Positions 26,397 to 33,585 of a stretch of 64,000 nucleotides of DNA are shown here, piece after piece. Under the pieces are notes generated by a model, which saw nothing but the letters and a program-made list of their open reading frames with translations, had not been told where the DNA came from and did not search any database. Every line of letters starts with the position of its first letter. Position 1 is the stretch's first letter. This DNA comes from Geodermatophilus chilensis (GTDB lineage Bacteria > Actinomycetota > Actinomycetes > Mycobacteriales > Geodermatophilaceae). A program made the position numbers and the translations under genes. Where the stretch lies: assembly GCF_002802985.1 (NCBI RefSeq), contig NZ_NVPT01000003.1:1-64000 (forward strand), read 5' to 3'.

Positions 26397-27199
26397 TGCC
26401 CACCCTCGTCTTCGACTGCGACGGGGTGCTCGCCGACACCGAGCGGTACGGGCACCTGCCGGCCTTCAACGCCACGTTCGAGCAGTTCGGCCTCCCGGTG
26501 CGCTGGGACGAGGAGGAGTACGGGCGGCGGCTGAAGATCGGTGGAGGCAAGGAGCGGATGGCCAGCCTCTTCCGGGACCCCGGCTTCGTCGAGGCCGCCG
26601 GCATCCCGGGGGACGAGAAGGAGCGGGCGGACCTCCTGCTGACCTGGCACAAGGCGAAGACCGCCCACTTCAAGTGGATGGTCGCCAACGGTGAGCTGCC
26701 GCCCCGGCCGGGCGTCTCGCGGATCATCCCCGAGGCCCTGGCGGCCGGCTGGACCGTCGCGGTGGCCTCCACGTCGGCGGAGGAGTCGGTGCACGCCGTC
26801 CTGGTGAACGCCGTCGGACCGGAGGTGGCCGAGCGGGTGCCAGTCTTCGCGGGGGACGTCGTCCCGGCCAAGAAGCCCGACCCCGCCATCTACACGCTGA
26901 CGCTGGACGTCCTCGGCGCCGACCCGTCCGACACGCTGGTCGTCGAGGATTCCCGCAACGGCCTGCTCTCGGCGACCGGCGCCGGCCTGCCCTGCCTGAT
27001 CACGGTGAACGGCTACACCCGCGACGAGGACTTCAGCGAGGCCGTGCTGGTCGTCTCGGAACTCGGGGACCCGGGCCGCCCACCCATCGAGGTGCTCGCC
27101 AACCGCAGTGGGGCCCGCCCCGGGGACCACGTGACGCTCGACGACCTCCAGGAGTGCATCCGCACCGCCCCGCGGGTGGCGCGGGGAGCGACCGCCTGA
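26396..27199 (+). CDS. HAD-IA sugar-phosphate phosphatase, CbbY-like
   Basis: A 267-residue HAD subclass IA hydrolase. Motif I is VFDCDGVLADTER, motif II serine/threonine is VASTSAEES, motif III lysine is PAKKPDPAIY and motif IV is VVEDSRNGL. An alpha-helical cap lies between residues 15 and 95. The cap wording (ERYGHLPAFNATFEQFGLPVRW, KIGGGKERM) resembles CbbY, a xylulose-1,5-bisphosphate phosphatase. The start overlaps the aldolase stop, so the two are translationally coupled and likely act in one pathway. Confidence 0.87.
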   Translation: MPTLVFDCDGVLADTERYGHLPAFNATFEQFGLPVRWDEEEYGRRLKIGGGKERMASLFRDPGFVEAAGIPGDEKERADLLLTWHKAKTAHFKWMVANGELPPRPGVSRIIPEALAAGWTVAVASTSAEESVHAVLVNAVGPEVAERVPVFAGDVVPAKKPDPAIYTLTLDVLGADPSDTLVVEDSRNGLLSATGAGLPCLITVNGYTRDEDFSEAVLVVSELGDPGRPPIEVLANRSGARPGDHVTLDDLQECIRTAPRVARGATA

Positions 27200-27222
27200 G
27201 CCACCCGGCTCGTCTCGCCGCG

Positions 27223-27259
27223 CGGCCGCCCTCGCCGGACGCCCCGCGGCAGGCGGCCG
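27223..27259. terminator. Possible bidirectional hairpin between convergent genes
   Basis: CGGCCGCC (27223-27230) and GGCGGCCG (27252-27259) are complementary around a 21-base loop, in the 84-base gap between the CbbY-like gene and the converging phosphofructokinase gene. The loop is long and there is no T-tract, so the call is tentative. Confidence 0.35.
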
Positions 27260-27283
27260 ACCGGGAGCCGCCCGGCCCGGAGC

Positions 27284-28606
27284 TCACTCGAAGCGCACGG
27301 GCTGGCCGGTGGCCTCCAGCACGGACATCCACAGGTCGCCCTGCGGGTCGACGTGGTTGCGGCTGCTGACGGCCAGCGGCATGGGGATGTGCACGAAGCG
27401 GCGGCGACGGCGGCCGACGATGATCTCCGTGCGCCCGGCCATCGCCGCGTGCACGGCGGCGTGGGCCAGCCGGAGGCAGTAGGCACTGTCGAAGGGGTTG
27501 GCCGGGACGCTGCGGATGGCGTAGCTGGGGTCGAAGTAGCGGACGTTGCACTCCATGCCGTGCGCATCGAAGTGCTCGGTGACCAGCCGGCGCAGCAGGC
27601 GCCCGATGTCGCCGAACCGGACGTTGCCGGAGGCGTCCGTGCCGGGCGCCTCTTCCTCCACGTGTTCCTGTCCGGCCCCCTCGGCGGCGACGACCACGGC
27701 GTGCCCGAGCGCGGCCACGCGGCGGCGCAGGTGCTCGAGGAAGCCGCCGTCTCCCTTGAGCGCGAACGGCACCTCCGGGATGAGGACGTAGTCCGCGTCG
27801 TCCTTGGCGAGGGTCGCGTAGCAGGCGATGAACCCCGAGTGGCGGCCCATGAGCTTCACCAGGCCGATCCCGTTGGGCGCGGACCGCGCCTCGACGCCGG
27901 CCGCCTGGATCGACTTGGTCGCCTCGGCCATCGCCGTCTGGAAGCCGAAGCTCTGGTCGATGAAGGGGATGTCGTTGTCGATGGTCTTGGGGATCCCCAC
28001 GACCGCGACCTTGAGCCCTCGTTCGCTCACGACCCGGACGACGTCCATGGCCCCGCGGATGGTGCCGTCCCCACCGATCACGAACAGGATGTTGATGTTC
28101 AGCCGTTCGAGGGCGTCGACGATCTCCTCCGGGTCCTGCTGGCCGCGGGAGGTGCCGAGGATGGTGCCGCCCTCGTCGTCGATGTGCATGACGACCTCGG
28201 GGGTGAGGTCGATGACGTCGTCGCCGTAGCTCGGGATGAAACCGCGGAACCCCCGCTGGAAACCGACGATGCGCCGCACGCCGTAGTGCCTCGACAACTC
28301 CAGGACGAGACCGCGGATGACGTCGTTGAGACCGGGGCACAGGCCGCCGCAGGTGACGATGCCGACCCGCGTCTTGGCAGGATCGAAGTAGATCTTCTTG
28401 CGGGGACCGCCGGGCTCGAGACTCGGCAGCTCCTCCAGGGGGACCCCTCGCGCGCGGGCCGTCGCGATGGTGTCGTCGAAGAGGACCCGGTCCTCCTCGA
28501 CGACCGAGTGCTGGGTCGTCTCCCGGGCACGGAGTCTCGCGGCGAGGGGGGAGTCGATCCGGCACGGGCCCAGGGTCCGCACTGCGAGGTCCTCGCGGTC
28601 CACCAT
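27284..28606 (-). CDS. pfkA: 6-phosphofructokinase, long ATP-dependent type
   Basis: A 440-residue phosphofructokinase. GIVTCGGLCPGLNDVIRG opens the nucleotide-binding fold, and GGDGTIRGA (about residue 178) has glycine rather than aspartate at the position that separates ATP from pyrophosphate users. PKTIDNDI and MGRHSGFIA complete the active site, and the C-terminal part has RYFDPSYAIRS. The N-terminal extension of about 80 residues and the PKTIDND/GGDGT combination match the plant and spirochaete TP0108-type ATP-PFKs. ATG 28606 is used; GTG 28624 is possible. It converges on the aldolase operon and may be functionally linked to it. Confidence 0.9.
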   Translation of the reverse strand: MVDREDLAVRTLGPCRIDSPLAARLRARETTQHSVVEEDRVLFDDTIATARARGVPLEELPSLEPGGPRKKIYFDPAKTRVGIVTCGGLCPGLNDVIRGLVLELSRHYGVRRIVGFQRGFRGFIPSYGDDVIDLTPEVVMHIDDEGGTILGTSRGQQDPEEIVDALERLNINILFVIGGDGTIRGAMDVVRVVSERGLKVAVVGIPKTIDNDIPFIDQSFGFQTAMAEATKSIQAAGVEARSAPNGIGLVKLMGRHSGFIACYATLAKDDADYVLIPEVPFALKGDGGFLEHLRRRVAALGHAVVVAAEGAGQEHVEEEAPGTDASGNVRFGDIGRLLRRLVTEHFDAHGMECNVRYFDPSYAIRSVPANPFDSAYCLRLAHAAVHAAMAGRTEIIVGRRRRRFVHIPMPLAVSSRNHVDPQGDLWMSVLEATGQPVRFE

Positions 28607-28661
28607 GCGCGAACGTTCCCACACCGGCGGGCGGGAGTCGGAGGACTCTGCGCCGCGTCGG

Positions 28662-29591
28662 TCAGCTCCAGCGTCTCCGGCTCCGGATGGCCCAGTAGTG
28701 CTCGGGCGGGTCAGGCGTCACCAGGTCCTCGAGGTCGACGGCTCGGACGAGGTCGAGGGCGGCGGCGTTGCTGCGCAGCTGCGGCACGGTGACGGCGCCG
28801 CACAGGACCACGTCGCACCAGGGTTGGGCGAGCGCGGCGGCGAGCGCGACCGCATCCGTCCCGACGCCGTGACGGCGAGCGGTGTCCTCTAGACGGGTGC
28901 CGTGCACGGAGCCCGGCTCGGTGAGGCGACCGTTGGCGAGTGCCTCCTTGACCACCACGCGCATCCCGGCCTCCCGCGCCTCGGCGAGCGCCGGGCCGAC
29001 ACTCGGCTCGAGGGGGTTCCAGGTCGCCTGGACGCTGGTGAACAACCGGACGCCGTCGTGCACGAGCTCCACGCCGCGCCGTACGGCGTCCGCCTGAGCG
29101 GGCCCGGAGGTGGAGAAGCCGAGCTCGACGCCGGTCCCGGCCACCTCGGCGAGCCGGGCGACCAGCGGCCGGTCGTTCCACAGCGGACTGCCCGGAGTGA
29201 GCGAGTGGACCTGGTACAGCCGCAGCCACCGTCCCAGGAGCCCGGCCGTCTCGGCGAACTGGCGCTCGAAGGCCGTCAGGCTGTGGTCCTTGACCTCGTG
29301 CTCCGGCGCATCGAGACGCCAGTCGCCGGTGTACGCGTACCCCCACTTGCTGGCGACGAAGGGCGCCGGGTCCACGCCCGGCAGCCAGCGGCTCAGGAAC
29401 TCCTCCGCGAGCCCGTAGGAGCGAGCCGTGTCCACGTAGGAGATGCCGAGGGAGCCAGCTGCGTCGAGCAGTTCCCGAGCGCGCTCCTCCAGTGCCTCGA
29501 CCGACCGGTCGGACGGCAGGTCGGCGTCCCGGCCCGTGGTGATGTAGGCAGGACGCCCGATCGCGGCCATCCCCAAGCCGAGTCGGGCCAC
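28662..29591 (-). CDS. Aldo/keto reductase
   Basis: A 309-residue (beta/alpha)8 aldo/keto reductase. The catalytic tetrad is visible: Asp and Tyr in VDTARSYG, Lys in VASKWGY and His in LYQVHSL. The NADPH-binding C-terminal region includes VVLCGAVTVPQLRSN. GTG 29591 has GGAGG 8 bases upstream. It lies 55 bases upstream of pfkA on the same strand, so the two are probably co-transcribed. It may reduce or oxidise a sugar intermediate of the island. The substrate is unknown. Confidence 0.88.
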   Translation of the reverse strand: MARLGLGMAAIGRPAYITTGRDADLPSDRSVEALEERARELLDAAGSLGISYVDTARSYGLAEEFLSRWLPGVDPAPFVASKWGYAYTGDWRLDAPEHEVKDHSLTAFERQFAETAGLLGRWLRLYQVHSLTPGSPLWNDRPLVARLAEVAGTGVELGFSTSGPAQADAVRRGVELVHDGVRLFTSVQATWNPLEPSVGPALAEAREAGMRVVVKEALANGRLTEPGSVHGTRLEDTARRHGVGTDAVALAAALAQPWCDVVLCGAVTVPQLRSNAAALDLVRAVDLEDLVTPDPPEHYWAIRSRRRWS

Positions 29592-29788
29592 GGTCGGTTC
29601 CTCCCTCCGGGTGGGCGCCGGGTGGTGCCGGTTTCGGCGACCGGGTCGGGACCACACTGCACCACGGGTGCGGTGTCCGGCGCCGGTCCAGTCTCGTGTG
29701 CGGGACTGCGGGTGGCGCAACCCCTGGGGGGCGACACCTGCGAGCGCCACGGGTCCTCATCCGGCCGTCGCGCCGCTCGTGACCTGGA

Positions 29789-29803
29789 TTGCCACATTGG
29801 CAA
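29789..29803. promoter_or_regulatory. Palindromic site TTGCCA-CAT-TGGCAA
   Basis: Perfect 6-base inverted repeat with a 3-base spacer in the 267-base divergent space between the aldo/keto reductase and the flavoprotein. It lies 56 bases before the flavoprotein GTG and about 200 from the reductase start, so it most likely controls the flavoprotein gene. It is AT-rich relative to its surroundings. The regulator is unknown. Confidence 0.45.
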
Positions 29804-29858
29804 GTTCCCTTGCTGCAGCGGCGGGCAGGGTCGCACAGTCGCCGCGGAGGTGGTCACG

Positions 29859-30824
29859 GTGACCGATGAGCTGGTGGACGAGTACGACGTCGTGGTGGTC
29901 GGCGGAGGTGCGGCGGGGCTGAACGGGGCGCTGGTGCTGGCGCGCTCGCGGCGGTCGGTGGTGGTGGTCGACGCGGGCGCACCCCGGAACGCGCCCGCGA
30001 CGGGGGTGCACGGCCTGCTGGCCCGCGAGGGCATGCCGCCGGGCGAGCTGCTGGAGCGCGGGCGGGCCGAGGTCCGCTCCTACGGCGGCTCCGTCGTCGA
30101 CGGCGAGGTCGTCGGCGCGGACCGGGACGGCGACGGTTTCACCGTCGGGCTGGCCGACGGCCGGACGGTGCGCGCCCGCCGGCTGCTGGTCACGACCGGG
30201 CTGGTCGACGAGCTGCCCGACGTCCCCGGGCTGCGCGAGCGCTGGGGTCGGGACGTGCTGCACTGCCCGTACTGCCACGGCTGGGAGGTCCGCGACCAGG
30301 CCATCGGGGTGCTGGCCTGCGGCCCGATGGCGGTGCACCAGGTGCTGCTGTTCCGGCAGCTCAGCGCCGACGTCACGCTCTTCGCGCACACCCAGCCGGC
30401 GCCCTCCGGCGAGCAGGCCGAGCAGCTGGCCGCCCTCGGCGTCCCGGTGGTGAGAGGCGAGGTGACCGGACTCGAGGTCGCCGACGACCGGCTCGCCGGC
30501 GTGCGGCTGGCCGACGGCACGCTGGTCCAGCGGGCGGCGGTCGCCGTCCAGTCGCGGATGGTCGCCCGCACCGGCTTCCTCGCCGGCCTCGGCCTGACCC
30601 CGGTGCCGCACCCGTCGGGGATGGGGGAGCACCTGGTCGCCGACGCGGCCGGGCGCAGCGCCGTCCCCGGCGTGTGGCTCGCCGGCAACGTCACGGACCT
30701 GGCCGCGCAGGTCGGTGCGGCAGCGGCGGGGGGTGCGGCCGCAGCGGCCCAGGTCAACCACGACCTGGTCCTCGAGGACACCCGCCGGGCGGTCGCCGCC
30801 ACCCGCGGGCCGCTGGGGGTCTGA
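29859..30824 (+). CDS. Thioredoxin-reductase-like FAD/NAD(P)-dependent oxidoreductase
   Basis: A 321-residue flavoprotein of the class II pyridine nucleotide-disulfide family. It has the FAD-binding motif VVVGGGAAGLNGALVLARS, a redox-active HCPYCHGWEV disulfide (about residue 135), a degenerate second nucleotide site (GVLACGPMAVHQVLL), and C-terminal VPGVWLAGNVTDLAAQVG. It is related to thioredoxin reductases and to oxidases that form disulfides in small molecules. GTG 29859 has GGAGG 9 bases upstream. The NADPH motif GxGxxA is poorly preserved (GPMAVH), so it may act as an oxidase or use another electron donor. Confidence 0.87.
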   Translation: MTDELVDEYDVVVVGGGAAGLNGALVLARSRRSVVVVDAGAPRNAPATGVHGLLAREGMPPGELLERGRAEVRSYGGSVVDGEVVGADRDGDGFTVGLADGRTVRARRLLVTTGLVDELPDVPGLRERWGRDVLHCPYCHGWEVRDQAIGVLACGPMAVHQVLLFRQLSADVTLFAHTQPAPSGEQAEQLAALGVPVVRGEVTGLEVADDRLAGVRLADGTLVQRAAVAVQSRMVARTGFLAGLGLTPVPHPSGMGEHLVADAAGRSAVPGVWLAGNVTDLAAQVGAAAAGGAAAAAQVNHDLVLEDTRRAVAATRGPLGV

Positions 30825-30929
30825 GCGGCGTCCGCCACGTCCAGGAATGGACGGCGCCGGTGCCGCCTTGGCCCCTGAGGTCTGGCCAGCGTGGGCCGCC
30901 CGCACCACCGCCTCGATGAATGGACGCCC

Positions 30930-32207
30930 GTGACCGACCTGCAGGACCGCGCCGCGACCGCGACGCTCACCCCGACGACCGAGGCCCCGCCGCCCAACCG
31001 GGCGCTGCTCGCGCTCCTGCTCGGCGCCTTCGTCGCCATCGGGCCGCTGACGATCGACATGTACCTGCCGGCGCTGCCCACCATCGCCGCCGAGCTGGGG
31101 ACGACGTCGGCGATGGTCCAGCTGACCCTCACCGGGACGCTGATCGGCCTGGCGATCGGCCAGCTGGTCCTCGGCCCGCTCTCCGACGCGTTCGGGCGGC
31201 GCGGACCGCTGCTGGCCGGCACGGCGCTGTACGTGGTGGCGTCCTCGCTCGTGCTGGTCGCCCCGAGCATCGAGGTGCTCGGCGTGCTCCGCCTCCTGCA
31301 GGGGGTGGGGGCGGCGGCCGGCGCGGTGGTCGCGATGGCGGTCGTGCGCGACCTGTTCACCGGGCGCGCGGCGGCCACCATGCTGTCCCGGCTGTTCCTC
31401 GTCCTCGGTGCCGCGCCGGTGCTGGCGCCCACGCTCGGCGGGGAGCTGCTGCGGGTCACGAGCTGGCGCGGCATCTTCGCCGTCCTCGCGGTCTACGGCC
31501 TGCTGCTGCTCGCCGTCGGTGCCGTGGCCCTGCGCGAGACGCTGCCGCCGTCCCGGCGCAGCGCCCGCGGCGTCGCAGGCACACTGCGGACCTACCGCGG
31601 GCTGCTGCGCGACCGCACGTTCGTCGGCCTGGTGCTCGTCGCCGGGCTGACGATGGCCGGGCTGTTCAGCTACGTCTCCGGCTCCTCGTTCGTCTTCCAG
31701 CGCCAGTTCGGCCTCGACGAGCAGGAGTTCGGCCTGCTGTTCGGCGCGGGCGCGTTCTGGCTGATCGCGGCCACCCAGCTCAACCCGGTGGCGCTGCGCC
31801 GCTGGTCGCCGGCGCAGGTGCTGGTCACCGGCACCGTGGCCGGGGCGGTCTCCGGCGCGGCGCTGCTCGTCCTCGCCGTCACCGGCACCGGCGGGCTCGT
31901 CGCGGTCGTCGTCCCGCTGTGGGCGATGCTCTTCGCCTCCGGTCTGGCGCTGCCCAACGCCCCGGCGCTGGCGCTGTCCCGGCACGGGGAGTCGGCCGGC
32001 TCGGCGGCCGCGCTGCTCGGCGCGGTGCAGTTCGGTGTCGGCGCCGCGGTCTCCCCGGTGGTCGGCCTGCTGGGCAACGACGCCGCGGCGATGGGCGCGG
32101 TCATCCTCACCGCGCTGGTCCTCGCGATCGTCGTCCTCGTGACCGTCGTCCGGCCGTGGCAGCTGACCGACGCGCCGGAGGACGCCGCAGCCGCCGGCGC
32201 CCACTGA
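30930..32207 (+). CDS. MFS multidrug exporter, Bcr/CflA family
   Basis: A 425-residue major facilitator with twelve helices. Family signatures are GPLTIDMYLPALPTIAAELG in helix 1 and the cytoplasmic loop GPLSDAFGRRGPL between helices 2 and 3, with RLLQGVGAAAGAVVAMAVVRDL in helix 4. It should be a proton-driven drug exporter. The N-terminus of about 30 residues (TDLQDRAATATLTPTTEAPPP) is non-membrane and variable. GTG 30930 is chosen for the frame and protein shape; no strong ribosome-binding site is evident. Confidence 0.9.
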   Translation: MTDLQDRAATATLTPTTEAPPPNRALLALLLGAFVAIGPLTIDMYLPALPTIAAELGTTSAMVQLTLTGTLIGLAIGQLVLGPLSDAFGRRGPLLAGTALYVVASSLVLVAPSIEVLGVLRLLQGVGAAAGAVVAMAVVRDLFTGRAAATMLSRLFLVLGAAPVLAPTLGGELLRVTSWRGIFAVLAVYGLLLLAVGAVALRETLPPSRRSARGVAGTLRTYRGLLRDRTFVGLVLVAGLTMAGLFSYVSGSSFVFQRQFGLDEQEFGLLFGAGAFWLIAATQLNPVALRRWSPAQVLVTGTVAGAVSGAALLVLAVTGTGGLVAVVVPLWAMLFASGLALPNAPALALSRHGESAGSAAALLGAVQFGVGAAVSPVVGLLGNDAAAMGAVILTALVLAIVVLVTVVRPWQLTDAPEDAAAAGAH

Positions 32208-32254
32208 CCCGTCGCCGGTTGACGACCGGCCGGGTGCGCGGCCACGGTTCCCTG

Positions 32255-33512
32255 GTGCGCAGCGAGCACCGGGGCGGCCCACCCGCCTCGGACGGGCGTG
32301 TGGTCGACCGCCGCGGGCTCGCCCTGCTGACCGTCAGCCACGTCGTGGACGACCTGTACCAGGGGGCGGTGCCCGCGCTGCTGCCGTTCCTGGTGCTGGA
32401 GCGGGGCTGGTCCTACGCCGCCGTCACCGGCATCACCCTGGCCGCCACCGTGCTCTCCTCGGTGGTCCAGCCGGCCTTCGGGGTCCTGGTCGACCGCCGG
32501 CCCCTGCCGTGGCTGGTCCCGCTGGGCCTGCTGGTCGCCGGGGTCGGCATCGGACTGGCCGGCGTCGGCGACTCCTACTGGTGGACGTGGGCGGCGGTGG
32601 CGCTCTCCGGCCTCGGCGTGGCCGCCTACCACCCGGGCGGCCCGGGCGGCCCGCGCGGCCGCCGGCGCCTCGGCGCGGGGGATGAGCTGGTTCGCCGTCG
32701 GCGGCAACGTCGGTCTCGCCCTCGGCCCGGTCGTCGTCACGCCCGTGCTGCTCGCCTACGGCGTGGCCGGGACGCCCCTGCTGGCGCTTCCGGCCCTGGG
32801 CACGGCCGCCGTCCTGCTGGCTCTCGGCCGCCGGGCCCGCGCCCGCCCGCGCGCGACCGCCGCAGCCGGCGGGGCGCAGCAGCGGGACGACGACTGGCGG
32901 TCGTTCGGCTGGCTGACCGGGCTGGTGGTGATCCGCTCGGTCCTCTACTTCGGGGTGTCGTCCCTCGTCGCGCTGTACGTCATCGACCGCTTCGGCGTCC
33001 CCGCCCCCGCGGGCTCCGCGGCGCTCGCGACGTTCCTCGCCGTCGGGGCGGTCGGCACGCTCGCCGGCGGCTGGCTCGCCGACCGGTGGGGCCGGGTGCC
33101 GGCCATCCGGCTGGGCCACGCGATCGCCGTCCCCGGTCTGGTCCTGCTCGTCGCCGCACCCTCCTGGCCGGCGGCCCTCGCTGCCGTCGTCCTGCTCGGC
33201 GTGGGGCTCTACCTGCCCTTCTCCGTGCAGACCACCCTCGGGCAGGAGCTGCTCCCGAACCGGGTCGGCACGGCCTCCGGCGTCACCCTCGGCCTGGCCG
33301 TCTCGGCCGGCGGTGCCGTGACACCGCTGTTCGGGGTGCTGGCCGACGCGCACGGCCTGGTGTGGTCGGTGGCCGCGCTCCTCCCGCTGCCGCTGCTCGC
33401 GCTGCTGCTCAGCCTGCGGCTGCCCGGGCTGACCGGGTCCGCGGGGGCGGCGCCGTCCCGCGCGGAGGGCCGGCGGGGAGCCCCACCCGAGCGGGCCGCC
33501 CCGCACCGCTGA
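32255..33512 (+). pseudogene. MFS transporter (fosmidomycin-resistance type), frameshifted
   Basis: Two frames together give one MFS protein. The first runs from GTG 32255 (or 32234) through LLTVSHVVDDLYQGAVPALLP, VDRRPLPWLVPLGLLVAG and LGVAAYHP, stopping making sense at about 32635. The second, with residues AARAARAAAGASARG read before MSWFAVGGNVG, continues to 33512 with the second six helices. Only one leftover base lies between the HP and AAR codons, so two bases are missing (or one is extra) near 32636, in a run of CCGGGC repeats. This is a pseudogene or a sequencing error. Family assignment rests on the HxVDD start and the YHPE-like position. Confidence 0.78.
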
Positions 33513-33585
33513 GAGCGCATCCGCCGTCCGCATGGCCTCGCGACCCGGCGCAGCGGCGCGGCCGGGAGCTGCGAATACTGGCCGG

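Noticed and set aside
7969-28606. Complete mycobacterial-type erythritol/threitol pathway
   Set aside because: The kinase and TIM homologues fit, but an RpiB-type isomerase and a recognisable tetritol dehydrogenase are missing, so the assignment is left open.
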